Source of the DNA: Trametes villosa
Lineage: Eukaryota; Basidiomycota; Agaricomycetes; Polyporales; Polyporaceae
Reading direction: 5' to 3'
NCBI GenBank assembly: GCA_002964805.2
Contig: PUDQ02000122.1
Coordinates: 1-47,429 of the forward strand
Length of the DNA stretch: 47,429 nt
Shown: positions 18,433 through 28,625 of the stretch, in pieces
Layout: every line of letters starts with the position of its first letter
Position numbering within the stretch: the stretch's first letter is position 1
Translations under genes and position numbers: made by a program
Notes under the pieces: generated by a model
What the model was told of the DNA's origin: nothing
The model's input: only the letters and a program-made list of their open reading frames with translations
Databases searched by the model: none

Positions 18433-18524
18433 TGTATGCGGTGAAGAGCGCCCGCCATGTACAAATATTTGGACACGTTGTTGATATGAACATGGTTTGA
18501 ACACGCAAGTGTCGCGAGCGCGGT

Positions 18525-19702
18525 TCATTGCTGCATAGCTTCGTTCTCTCCCCCAGCCTGCCCCCCCGCTGCGGTCGCTCCTCCCTCGCCAGCGTGCGGT
18601 CCCTCCTCCTGCCCTTCGAACGTGTACCCCGCTGGCATAGCCTTTCTGCCTATCTGCTTACCCGGGGTCGCTACCGCGGCCACTACCTTCGGGTTCAACG
18701 CACGCTGCGATTCATCAGCACACGTTCCGCCGCCATATCCGCCGACACTCACCATGAACTGCTGAGGACTAGCGAGCCGGACGATGGCGGTCGGCTCGAA
18801 AGTAACGTCATAGCGGCGACCGTTGACGCCACGGAGAAGGACGACGTTCACGCGCACGGATACATCCACGAAATCGCCCTTCCTCAGCGACAACGGCGGG
18901 ATGGCGAACACTCCTCCATGCGCGAGGTGAGTCCCAGCGACCACACGCTCCGTGACGCGCCATGAGTGACGAACGGCCCGGAACTTGCCGCGTGGGTCCT
19001 CGCCGTCCTTCACCAAGCACGGCAACTCATCGTTGACCCCGGGGCGCACCTGCACAACGTTCAGCGATGGGAAGACTCGCTTCAGCGTCCACGCACCTTG
19101 GTGAACACGCGCTTCTTCAGTACGATGGCTCCTCCTCTGCCCCCTCGACCTTCGTCGCACCTGCCCAACAGTGCGAGCACTGTGCGCCGAACGACGCCGA
19201 GAGTGCGGACTTGCGGCGCGAAAGCGGCTGGACAGCCGCCGTGCACCAACGTGAGCGTTTGTACTGCTTTCTTGGCGTTCAGCTCCGTGCTGAAACTCAG
19301 TGAGCTCAGTGTCGACGACAGTTTTCAGGCCGCTTACCCATCCCAATCGCCCCCCACGGTGAGATTCATTTCCGAGATGACACCTTGAAGACGCATGACC
19401 AGCTCGAGGCTGTCTCCTTCCCCGCCGAGCTCGTCCACGCCCGGGACGTCACTGCGGATATACACGAACGCCTGGGAGATCTCGGGCTGTACGTCCACGG
19501 AGAGCCATTCGGTGAGCTCCTCAGGGTCATCCGGGACAACCTTCGCTGACGGCAAATTGTCTACGCAGAGCTCACGCTCAGTCTTCAGCGACCCGACGTG
19601 GTCGGGCCACAAATCGCGGGCGAGCTTCGTGGGCGACGCTACTGGAGGTCAGTGCCGTACCGTTTTCAGCAGGGGCACGCACTAACCTAGGAGGAACGCC
19701 AT
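18525..19702 (-). CDS. Unrecognised five-exon gene, 329 aa, divergent pair (left)
   Basis: Exons on the minus strand: 19702-19687, 19641-19338, 19289-19097, 19049-18753 and 18704-18525. Donors are GTTAGT, GTAAGC, GTGCGT and GTGAGT, introns are 45-48 bp, and all phases join. The tiny first exon makes the start uncertain, and exons further upstream are possible. The third intron acceptor has an in-frame alternative six bases away. The product has a charged N-terminal half, a strand-rich core with LSLRKGDFVDVSVRVNVV and RRYDVTFEPTAIVRLA, and a Gly/Glu-rich tail. The core resembles in pattern the LPRSLVRGSVVLMEVALTRY segment of the gene at 20281-21686. I do not recognise it. An OB-fold nucleic-acid-binding protein is one possibility suggested only by the strand pattern. 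Confidence 0.6.
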
Positions 19703-20280
19703 GAGGATGAATGAGAGAGAAGTGCGCCAGGACCAGGACCAGCACTTGTGTTGTGGGCCCTTCCCGGGGGGGGGGGCGTTGGCGATCGTCCGGGCCCCGC
19801 GCGTGCCCAGGTCCGACGCGCAAATTGCTTGCGCCTACCTATTCCGTACGCTCCGCGTCGATCATTTACGCAGCTAACGGTCGGCTTTACAGTGCACCTC
19901 CGCGGACCTGCAGAAACGCGCTCACACCGTTCCTCATGCGACTGCTGGTGCAAACCAAGAACACCTATGCGTACATATTCCCTGCGATCCCGCCGATGCG
20001 CGATGCACGGAGATGTAGGGTGAGAGGACGGGCAACAACACTCAGTGCTGTCAGCCACCGCGGCCGCCCCTATGCTGACGAGCGACGCAGTTCCCCGCCG
20101 GGCGGGCATCCGCCGGTCCAATGAGCGCGTCGCTATCGCATGCGGCGCGAGCGCGGCCCCGCTCGCGCGCAGCGCCCAGTTCTGCAGCAAGACCTGGACC
20201 GCCGCAAATTTTGCTGCGCCCGCCTGTTAAAAGGATAGCGATGGGGTAGTGGGCGCAGCGGCCCCGTCCTCACCTTCTCA
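19703..20280. promoter_or_regulatory. Divergent promoter region between the paired genes
   Basis: 578 bp between head-to-head starts. It contains CCAAT at 20118-20122, a TTAAAAGG TATA-like word about 55 bp before ATG 20281, and a run of 11 G at 19766-19776. On the minus strand a 57-nt exon-like stretch ending in CTGCAG|GTCCGC suggests that the left gene might begin further upstream. Confidence 0.35.
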
Positions 20281-21686
20281 ATGACTGCGCCTCTCACTCG
20301 CCAGGCTGCGGCAGCGTCCGCGCAAGGACGTGAGGCAAAGCGCCAAAGGTCAGTCGTCTTCATCTGTTCTCTGCCTGAGGGCTAACGTCAGTGCAGGACC
20401 GTGGAACCCAGCTCTCCCATTCAGAGTGACTTGAGCACTCCACCGACGTCGCCGCTCAGGCAGGGTGCGTCGCTCCAGAGCGATGGTCCGCCCTCCTCGC
20501 CGCCCGCTCCGCCGTCTTCCCCGGCTGTGCCTACCGCGATGGCGCCCTCGCCCACCGTTTCTCCACCTGCGCCCACCGTAGCACCGCCCGCGGCCGCGGC
20601 TACGTCGACCACCGAAGTGTCGCCCGCGCCCGGTGCTGTTCCGCCCGCGCTCGCTCCTGTTCCGCCCGTTACCGGTCCGGCTCCAGCACCCTCTCCGGCA
20701 GGCGTCTCCGCCCCGCCAGCGGCGATCCCCTTCGTCTCCGCCCCTGCAACAGCGACCCCCGCGCCCGCCCCTGTCCCACCCGCGGCACCGACCGCCACCC
20801 CCGCGCCTGCTCCCGCCGCTGTTGTTACAGGCCCCCTTCACGATGCGACGGCCATCGGAGCGCCTGCGTGGGTGGACGAGAGTGATCTACAGTATGTGCC
20901 TAAGTCTCGTGCAAGAACGTCTTACTCACGGCGTCGCACAGGAGGATTCGTGACGCCTTGCGGCACGCTGATCCCGAAGGAAACGTTTACGCTGTGCAGA
21001 CATTGCCCGCGCAGGCGGCGTGGGGCGAGGCCTTCGAAGGGCGCGATGTGTCTAAGTATCTGTGCGTCGGAGGAAAGCCGGTCACGATGCTGCTCGTGGG
21101 CACCCTCGTGGCGAGCGCTTTCCAAGACCGGTCGGGCAATCCGCTGGAGAAAGTGTACGTCGGTATACATGCCCTGCCAACCGGCGAAACGAAGAAGACT
21201 GTCGCGATGTCCGGCGCTCACTGCAAGCCCCCGCGAGGTACGCCGAGCTTACATGTTTGGGGACCACGCTTGCTGACGACCGCGCAAACGCACAGTGCTC
21301 AAAGACGACGTGATCTGGGCGCGCCGGTGGATGAACCGCTGGGCTAAGAACGCCGAAAAACCTCAGGTGCGTGCGAATGAATGACCGCGTCAGCCGCTCA
21401 CTGACACGTACGCGTCAAGATCATCAAGTTCGAGCGGATCTTCGACGCCACGGCAGGGTTCGACAAGAGCATCACCATGCCGCGCAAGCTTCCCCGATCC
21501 CTCGTGAGAGGTAGCGTGGTGTTGATGGAAGTCGCTCTCACCCGTTACAAGACCGATAAGGCGAAGAGGGGAGGCGGATGGGTGGAATGGGCCACCGCGT
21601 GGGATCTGCTGAGTCTCAACGTTCTCGCAGAGGACGCCGCGCCTGAGCAGCAGGATTCGGGCGATTTCTTTGCGGATGCCGAGTAG
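20281..21686 (+). CDS. Unrecognised five-exon gene with Pro/Ala-rich N-terminus, 398 aa
   Basis: Exons 20281-20348, 20397-20891, 20942-21237, 21296-21366 and 21420-21686. Donors are GTCAGT, GTATGT, GTACGC and GTGCGT, introns are 48-58 bp, and all phases join to TAG at 21684. Residues about 23-175 are a low-complexity Pro/Ala/Thr/Ser region, probably disordered. The C-terminal 210 residues are ordered-looking: GRDVSKYLCVGGKPVTMLLVG, a Trp-rich turn (WARRWMNRWAKNAEKPQ) and LPRSLVRGSVVLMEVALTRY, ending in an acidic tail. The last segment echoes the core of the divergent neighbour at 18525-19702. No motif I can name is present. A single-strand-binding role by analogy with the RPA-like genes of plant Helitrons is speculation. 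Confidence 0.7.
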
Positions 21687-21864
21687 AGGGCCCCTGCCCC
21701 GTAAGGACGGAGGTGGTCCGCGGTCTCGAATGAAAAGGCTCAGGCCAAACTTGAACGCTGTCATCCTCATGTGTGCCTCCGCGAGCCTCAATCATCTGTT
21801 CGCGTACCCCGTGCGGATGTCATACGTGCTTCTCTCGCCCTGGTACCCACCTGCTCAGCATTTG

Positions 21865-22834
21865 ATGTCGTCGGACATGAACGCGCTACAACTGTTGGGG
21901 TGGACTCCCTACCGCACGTGAGTCCCGCCGCTTTCGGTGCCTCTCCGGCGCAAACCGACGTCTTTCTAGGCTCGATAAAGCGACGAAACTCGCCATCACG
22001 GACTACCTAGACTTTCCCTCCATGCTCATCTTCTCGCGCGTGTCACGCGAGTCCCAACAACTGGTTCGAGAAACCTTACGCCGGGACTTCCACAACATCG
22101 TGCGCCGCGTTGCCCCCAAGCTCGAGCTGTTCCTCTACGCGATGGACGAGTACGACGCATTCGTGGGAGGATACGTGGCACTGTGTTTCTTCATGCGGCA
22201 CTTCCCCAAGCCCCCCTACTGTCCTCTGCAACTGTTTGTGCCACGCACGCAGTTCCAGCGCATGCTAGCGCACCTCAAGTCCATGCAGGGCGCCACACAA
22301 CCAGGAGCCGTGGAGACCTGCTCTCGCGAGCGGGGTGTATACAACATGGTGCAGCTGGTGACACACACGGGGGCGCCGTTGTACCTCTTCAGCAGCCGCT
22401 CGGAATGCGCGTTGATGCCCCTGGTGCGCCTCCCAAACACCGCGTTGATGTGCTACATCGGCAATACCCACCTCGGCGTCATCTGGCCCAAGCTGACGTT
22501 CAACTACCGCGGACTGCTCACCGACCTCTCCTGGCAATGTGTCGACTACACTACACGACTCGCCGAGGCCGGGTTCGACATCAAGCTGTTCGCGTGGATG
22601 TGGCCTGGGGAGGTCCCGCCCCAGCAGTGCGCGGCACGCAACTTCCTGTGCCCTGCCCAGCCGCGGTTCCTCGACGACGGGGGAGCTTTCCAGACGACGT
22701 GGGATAGCGATCCGGACGCGGACGTCATGGAGAACCGGGTTTGCTTCCGGCTGGACAGCCGCCCGTGCAGTGGACCCTGTTTGGAAGGACACGAGCTACT
22801 GCTTACGCCCCATCATCGTGCCCACACTCTGTAG
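21865..22834 (+). CDS. Second F-box-like protein of the same architecture, 305 aa
   Basis: Exon 1 is 21865-21917, the intron is 21918-21969 (GTGAGT...TTCTAG, 52 bp) and exon 2 is 21970-22834. The splice completes an F-box-like start (LDKATKLAITDYLDFPSMLI, then FSRVSRESQQLV) that an unspliced reading from 22022 would truncate. This is why the upstream ATG was chosen. It then follows the layout of the 17482 gene: FVGGYVALCFF...LQLFVPRTQFQRMLAHL corresponds to VISGSAALSL...LNIYTPRTNLFHVLAYL. Catalytic acids of a nucleotidyltransferase are not kept. It is likely an SCF substrate adaptor; the target is unknown. It lies 178 bp after the stop of the preceding gene, on the same strand. Confidence 0.7.
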
Positions 22835-23191
22835 CCTGGTGTGCAATGCGGATGTATGACGCGTTTACCGCTTCAGGCGTAGCCGGCGTGGAACGCGGAC
22901 GACCGGCGTGGACATACACTTTGAGCTGGGTATGACGGCGCTGCTAGCAAGAGTTCCGCGTGTATACGAGTTGTGATTCGAGATTGGTATGCTGTACAGT
23001 TGGTGCGCTAGTGCAATATATGCGTCGTTTAAGGGAAGAATCGGATCAGGGGCGGCGCCGTCCGCTCCTCTTTAACAAGTTCAAGTGAGCGCCTGCTATG
23101 CTGTTCTGGCCGTAGAGGTTCTCCGATTCAGCGGTGGCCCGGACCAGCGCTCACTGGTGCCGAAGATGCGTATGTTATGCTGGTTTGGTCA
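22835..23191. other. Intergenic, no gene seen
   Basis: No coding frame or repeat stands out between the second F-box gene and the conserved promoter block of copy C. Confidence 0.5.
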
Positions 23192-23314
23192 TTGAATCAA
23201 ACCTTCACCATATGTCTGCGGAGGATGAGCTCTCTAGAGTCACATGCGCGCGTCATAGCATAGGATCCGGGTGCGCCGCCTCTACGTATATGGCCATGGA
23301 CTCTTGCATATAAG
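23192..23314 (+). promoter_or_regulatory. Conserved promoter block of small-family copy C
   Basis: TTGAATCAAACCTTC (23192-23206), CGTCATAG 59 bp on (23251-23258) and ATATAAG (23308-23314), 115 bp before ATG 23423. This matches the layout upstream of copy B. Confidence 0.6.
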
Positions 23315-23422
23315 CATCCCCCCTCAGTAGTCGGTACGTACTCGGTCGCGGCTCCCTCCCAAGTACTCAAGTACTCACCGCTCGGCATAGACGCATTTCT
23401 TTGGCACAACTACTTGCCTACC

Positions 23423-24237
23423 ATGCATTCGTCGTTCTCCGCTAAATCCGATGCCCTACTGACTCCCTCCTCGGACGACGCCACCGTGCTTAACGACTTC
23501 GAAGACTATGCTCCAGGTTCTTTCTAGTATTTCGCGCTTTTCAGGAGGACATTATGATGACGTATCTGTTAGTAGGGTCCCAGCGGGTAGACCATGTGAA
23601 CCCGCCATCTCCCGAGCCCGTCTCGACGAAGGGGATGATCGAGCATCCCGTCATTCCACCGCAAGCGCAGCAACCCGTGGCTCTCGCACCCTATATCATT
23701 GTTGTGGACCCCAAAGTACCGGACGCTCAAACCGCATGGGGCAGAACGGGTATTGCCAAGCTAGGCTACCACGTACGTTCTCGTACGCAGCGTGCCACTC
23801 GAAACAGCCTGCTTACTGCGAGGGATTCAGGGATTCGCCAAGATGATGTTCGACTCGTACATCCTACATCCGTCCCGTGCACCCAAGTGGGAGTTCAGCT
23901 TGTTCGAGAAAACAGACCGCGCCATCTTTTGGGAAGCGTACGAGTACCTCCAAGCGGACTTCGTAGCCAGTGTAAGGTTGAGGCCGCAGTTCGCGGTACG
24001 AAGCAGCGGATCGGACGGCGCCGCCGTCAACGAGTCCCTCTCCCTGCAACCCGTGGGCTGGCCAGAGATGGTACAGAATCTCGTTAGCATCCGTGTGGAG
24101 TACCAAATACCCGATGCGTACCCCGGTAAGCTGGAGGTATGTCAAGCATACCTTCGTGATATTGTTGCGAGTACTCATCGTCTCTGCTTCCATGACAGGT
24201 TGAACGAATGCTCAAGCGAGTCCCGAAGAAACAATGA
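23423..24237 (+). CDS. Small four-exon family copy C, 212 aa, unrecognised
   Basis: Exons 23423-23516, 23573-23772, 23831-24136 and 24199-24237, with introns of 56, 58 and 62 bp. Donors are GTTCTT (weak), GTACGT and GTATGT, and the phases match copy B. 212 residues. The conserved core reads AWGRTGIAKLGYH, GFAKMMFDSYILHPSRAP, KWEFSLFEKTDRAIFWEAY, ADFVASVRLRPQF and a basic C-terminal 12-mer. The intron-1 acceptor at TGTTAG keeps the frame, whereas the nearer CCCAG would not. The N-terminal LLTPSSDDATVLNDF is shared with B. No known domain. It is convergent with FGAM synthase downstream. It shares upstream cis elements with copy B, so both are probably expressed under the same control. Confidence 0.83.
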
Positions 24238-24533
24238 ACTGCATCATATCGCTCCCTCCTTCCTCGGCCATCCCATGTAACCCAACGCTCAATGCAGCTT
24301 TGTACCATAGTAATTTCCACACCACTCTCGAGCTCCGAAGCAAGGTTGATGAATTTCAGCCCAGACCAGTATTGATAGCGCGCAGCATATGTATGCGTAG
24401 GCACTTCATTCGACAGACCAACTTTTCACTCTATACCGATACAAACGATGAACTTCTTTCTTTCACAACTAGCCACGGTGGCATTCCTTTTCAACCCCAC
24501 TCGAACGATCCCTCCCGACCACGCACGGCAACC
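24238..24533. other. Convergent intergenic region, copy C and ADE6
   Basis: 296 bp between two 3' ends. It is less GC-rich than its surroundings, as expected for 3' untranslated regions. No further feature seen. Confidence 0.5.
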
Positions 24534-27500
24534 CTACTCCCCACACCACTTCCGCGCACTCTGGAAGAGGCGGAACCACGGCCCCGTGCCCTTCCACGCG
24601 TCCACGAACCCGGGCGGGTACCAGCTGTTGCTCTCGAGCGCGACGACGCGCTCGGGGTGCGGCATGAGCGCGAGCACGCGCCCGTCCGGCGTCTGCACGC
24701 CCGTGAGCCCGCCCGGGCTCCCGTTCGGGTTGAGCGGGTACACCTCCGTCGGCGCGCCCGCGCCGTCGACGTAGCGCAGCGCAACGAGCCCCGCGCCCTC
24801 GAGCGCGGCGCGCTGCCCGGGCGCCGCGAACGCCGCGCGGCCCTCCCCGTGCGCGACCGCGACGGGCAGGCGCGCGCCGGCCATGTCGCGGAGGAAGACG
24901 GACTGTGCGGTGGCGGGCCCGGGGACGACCTCGACCATGGAGACGCGCCCCTCGAAGCGCTCGCTGCGGTTCGGCTTGAAGGCGGGCCAGGCGGCGGCGC
25001 CGGGGATGATCTCACGCAGGCTGCTCATGAACTGGCAGCCGTTGCAGACGCCGAGGGCGAACGTGTCTTCGCGCGCGAAGAATGCGGCGAACGCGGCGCG
25101 CGCGGTTTCGTTGAGGAGGACGGAGTTCGCCCAGCCCTTGCCGGCGCCGAGGACGTCACCGTAGGAGAAGCCGCCGCAGGCAGCGAGCCCGCGGAAGGAG
25201 TCCAGCGCGACGGCGCCGCGGAGGATGTCGGACATGTGCACGTCGACGGCGTCGAAGCCGGCGGCGGTGAACGCCCAGGCCATCTCGACGTGCCCGTTCA
25301 CGCCTTGTTCGCGAAGGATGGCGACCTTCGGCCGACGGAAGAGGCTCCGCGCGGGCTGGTAGGTGAAGGTGAGGTCGAAGTAGAGACCCCTATGGTCGGC
25401 AGATTTGATGAGCGCGAATTCCTCTTCCGCGCCTTTGGGTTCGTCGCGGAGGGACTGCATACGGTATGATGTCTCCGCCCACGTAGCCTGCAGGTGTGCG
25501 CGCGTGCTTTTGAAGACCTCCTGAGAGCCGGCAGAGAAGCGAATGCTTTCGTCTGCGCTGAGGCGGCCGAGGGTGTGGACAGAGGTCTTGGGGAACCCAT
25601 GTTTCGCGAAGAAGTCGGTGACTTTGGCGATGTCGCTCTCGCGAACCTGCAGCACTGCGCCCAACTCCTCGTTCAACAGCGCCGATACGTAGTCCGTACC
25701 AGAGGTGATGGGCTGCAAGTCGATCTCGAGGCCAGTCCGTCCCGCGAACGCCATCTCGACGAGGGTCGTCAGGAGACCACCGTCCGAGCGGTCGTGATAG
25801 GCGAGGACTACTCCAGGCAGCTCTTGACGGATGGCTTGCGAAGCGACGAAGAACGCCTTGACGTCCAGCGGTTCCACAACGTCGGGCGCCTCCGAGCCTA
25901 CCTGCTTGAACACCTGTGTGATAGCAGAGCCTCCGAGACGCTGCTTGCCGCGTGCAAGGTCGAGGAACAACAGAACCGTGGGCTCCTCGACGTCCGTGCG
26001 CAGCTGCGGCGTCCAAGTCTTGCCAACATCCTCCACCGCGCCGAATGCGGTCACGATGAGCGAGAGGGGCGAGCTCACTTCCCGCTTCTCCGCGCCCTCC
26101 TGCCACTTCATCGACATCGACATCGAGTCCTTGCCGACAGGGATGCCCACGCCGAGCGCCGGGCACAGATCCAGGCCGACAGCCTTGACGGCATCGTAGA
26201 GCGCCGCACTTTCGCCCTCCTTGGAGGCCGCGCACATCCAGTTCGCGCTGAGCTTGACGCGCCCGAGGTCGCCCACGTAGGCGGCGGCGAGGTTCGTCAG
26301 CGACTCAGCCACGGCCATGCGCGCGGATGCGGCCGCGTTGAGGATGGCGATGGGCGTCCGCTCGCCCATCGCCATCGCCTCGCCGTTGAGCACGTCGAAG
26401 CCATACGAGGAGCGTGTGACAGCCACGTCCGCGACGGGCACCTGCCATGGGCCTACCATCTGGTCGCGGGTGACGAGCCCGGTGATGGTGCGGTCGCCGA
26501 TGGTGATGAGGAAGGACTTCGAGCCGACGGAGGGCAAGCGGAGCACCCGTTCTACGGCAGTCGATATCCGGGCAGCGTCGTCGACATCGGGGAGGTAGCT
26601 TGAGAGATCTGCGTTGAATGCCACGGAAGGAGGCGCGACGTGCTTGTCTGCGCGCTGCATGCGGGGCGGCTTGCCGAAGAGCGTAGACATGTTCAGGTGA
26701 ATTACGTCTTGCTTGAGCAGCCGGTCCGTGACGATCAGCTCGTCGGAGGTGTTCGCCGTGCCGACGACGGAGAACGGGCACCTCTCGCGCTCTGCGAGTT
26801 CGCGGAACAGATCCTCCTGCTCGGGGGAGATGGCGAGGACGTAGCGCTCCTGACTCTCATTGCACCAGATTTCCATGGGTGACATGCTGGTGTCCGCGAC
26901 GAGGACGTCCCGGATTTCGAAGGTGGCGCCCAGCTCAGAGTCGTGGACTAGCTCGGGGAGCGCATTCGAAAGGCCACCGGCACCAACGTCGTGGATCGAC
27001 TGGATGGGGTTCGCGTCTCCGAGGTTTGCGCAGGCATCTATGACCTGCTGGCAGCGCCTCTGCATCTCGGCATTGTCGCGCTGGACGCTCGCGAAGTCGA
27101 GGTCCGCAGAGCCCGCGCCGGAGACCTGGCTACTCGCCGCACCACCTCCAAGCCCGATCAGCAGCCCAGGGCCTCCGAGAACGATGATCTTCGCGCCAGG
27201 AGAGATCTTCGACTTGTGCGCGAAGGGCGGACGGACGTTTCCTAACCCACCAGCGATCATGATGGGCTTGTGGTATCCGCGGACCTCCGTCTTCCCGCCA
27301 TCCGCGAGTGGGACGCTTTCCGAGAACGTCCGGAAGTAGCCTGACAGAGCGGGGCGACCGAACTCGTTGTTGAACGCGCTTGCGCCGAGCGGGCCCTCGA
27401 TCATGATGTCCAGAGCGGATGCGATGTGCGCGGGCCGCCCGAAGTCGGTCTCCCAGGGCTGCTCGAAGCCGGGAATGAGGAGGTTCGAGACCGTAAAGCC

Positions 27501-28625
27501 CGCCAGACCGGCTTTGGGCTTCGAGCCACGCCCGACGGCCCCTTCGTCGCGGATCTCGCCGCCGGAGCCCGTCGCGGCACCGGGGTACGGCGAGACGGCG
27601 GTAGGATGATTGTGTGTCTCGACCTTGATGAGCACAGGCATATCCTCGACCTCGCTGTGGTAGAGGTGCTTGATTCCCGGGTTGGCATCGCTGCTGGCGG
27701 TGTACGACACGCCGAACCGGGGAGCGCGATGGCCTTCGAACACGGCGGCGTTGTCAGAGTACGCAGAGATGGTTCCGGTGCCATTCAGCTTCTCGGTGTT
27801 GCGGATCATCTGGAAAAGAGACGTGTCCTGGGCCTCCCCGTCGATCGTCCATGACGCGTTGAAGATCTTGTGGCGGCAATGCTCCGAGTTGACCTGCGCG
27901 AACATGAAGAGCTCGGCGTCGGTGGGATTGCGGCTCATAGGCGCAGCTCCGGTCACATAGGCGGCAATGAGGTATTCAATCTCGTCGGAGGAAAGGGCGA
28001 GACCCAGCTCCTTGTTCGCAGCGATGAGCTTCTGGCGGGCAGCCTCGCCATCGGTGTCGGAGACGAGATCGATCGTCCGGAGGGGGCTGGCTGCCTTGTG
28101 TGCGAAGATGGCCTCGGACTCGGGGATCGAAAACTGGACGACTTGAGTCATACGGTCGTGGATGAGGGGTGCGATACGATCCAGGACCTCTGGGGTGATG
28201 CTCGATCCGTCACTGGGGGTGAAAGCATACGCGAAACCGCGCTCAAGACGTTCCACCTGGTCTCCGATCTTGCATATTCTAGCAATGTCCGTCGCCTTGC
28301 TAGACCAAGGGGAGACTGAGCCCGGGCGGGGGAGCACGAAGACGACGTTCTGGCGCGACTGCAAGGCGGATGTCGTGCTTGGGAGCTCTATGTGGTCACC
28401 GTACTCGAGGAGGCGTTCGAGGATACGGCGGTAGGGCGAGTCATGCTTGGAAAGCTCCGCCTCTGTGGATGGTGTCCGGCAAGCGACGAGGTGGATGTAG
28501 ACTGCATCTACGGAGGCGATGTGGGGGCATGTCTGCTGGATGTTCCGTAGAATGACGTCCCGCTTGGACTCAGAGACAGAAGAGCTTCCCGGGATGACAA
28601 GCATAGTGATCTGCGCAGGGCTCAT
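24534..28625 (-). CDS. ADE6: Phosphoribosylformylglycinamidine (FGAM) synthase
   Basis: Catalyses the ATP- and glutamine-dependent conversion of FGAR to FGAM, the fourth step of de novo purine synthesis in the cytosol. The single exon gives 1,363 residues from the ATG at 28625 (context AACATGA), close to the roughly 1,350 residues usual for eukaryotic large-type PurL. The frame is open another 34 codons upstream but only with a GTG, so 28625 is preferred. An N-terminal PurS-like region is followed by the FGAM synthetase domain with HCRHKIFN and the hallmark VETHNHPTAVSPYPGAATG near 340, the second half-domain, and a C-terminal class I glutamine amidotransferase with nucleophile C1194 in GVCNGCQF and the HPE of MPHPER near 1325. 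Nothing is missing. The left edge of the 12.3-kb tandem duplication cuts through it at 27473, leaving this copy whole. Confidence 0.97.
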   Translation of the reverse strand: MSPAQITMLVIPGSSSVSESKRDVILRNIQQTCPHIASVDAVYIHLVACRTPSTEAELSKHDSPYRRILERLLEYGDHIELPSTTSALQSRQNVVFVLPRPGSVSPWSSKATDIARICKIGDQVERLERGFAYAFTPSDGSSITPEVLDRIAPLIHDRMTQVVQFSIPESEAIFAHKAASPLRTIDLVSDTDGEAARQKLIAANKELGLALSSDEIEYLIAAYVTGAAPMSRNPTDAELFMFAQVNSEHCRHKIFNASWTIDGEAQDTSLFQMIRNTEKLNGTGTISAYSDNAAVFEGHRAPRFGVSYTASSDANPGIKHLYHSEVEDMPVLIKVETHNHPTAVSPYPGAATGSGGEIRDEGAVGRGSKPKAGLAGFTVSNLLIPGFEQPWETDFGRPAHIASALDIMIEGPLGASAFNNEFGRPALSGYFRTFSESVPLADGGKTEVRGYHKPIMIAGGLGNVRPPFAHKSKISPGAKIIVLGGPGLLIGLGGGAASSQVSGAGSADLDFASVQRDNAEMQRRCQQVIDACANLGDANPIQSIHDVGAGGLSNALPELVHDSELGATFEIRDVLVADTSMSPMEIWCNESQERYVLAISPEQEDLFRELAERERCPFSVVGTANTSDELIVTDRLLKQDVIHLNMSTLFGKPPRMQRADKHVAPPSVAFNADLSSYLPDVDDAARISTAVERVLRLPSVGSKSFLITIGDRTITGLVTRDQMVGPWQVPVADVAVTRSSYGFDVLNGEAMAMGERTPIAILNAAASARMAVAESLTNLAAAYVGDLGRVKLSANWMCAASKEGESAALYDAVKAVGLDLCPALGVGIPVGKDSMSMSMKWQEGAEKREVSSPLSLIVTAFGAVEDVGKTWTPQLRTDVEEPTVLLFLDLARGKQRLGGSAITQVFKQVGSEAPDVVEPLDVKAFFVASQAIRQELPGVVLAYHDRSDGGLLTTLVEMAFAGRTGLEIDLQPITSGTDYVSALLNEELGAVLQVRESDIAKVTDFFAKHGFPKTSVHTLGRLSADESIRFSAGSQEVFKSTRAHLQATWAETSYRMQSLRDEPKGAEEEFALIKSADHRGLYFDLTFTYQPARSLFRRPKVAILREQGVNGHVEMAWAFTAAGFDAVDVHMSDILRGAVALDSFRGLAACGGFSYGDVLGAGKGWANSVLLNETARAAFAAFFAREDTFALGVCNGCQFMSSLREIIPGAAAWPAFKPNRSERFEGRVSMVEVVPGPATAQSVFLRDMAGARLPVAVAHGEGRAAFAAPGQRAALEGAGLVALRYVDGAGAPTEVYPLNPNGSPGGLTGVQTPDGRVLALMPHPERVVALESNSWYPPGFVDAWKGTGPWFRLFQSARKWCGE

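Noticed and set aside
24534..26600. Long plus-strand frames (for example 24234-25469 and 25494-26603)
   Set aside because: They lie antisense to FGAM synthase, whose catalytic motifs are unmistakable. They are high-GC shadows.
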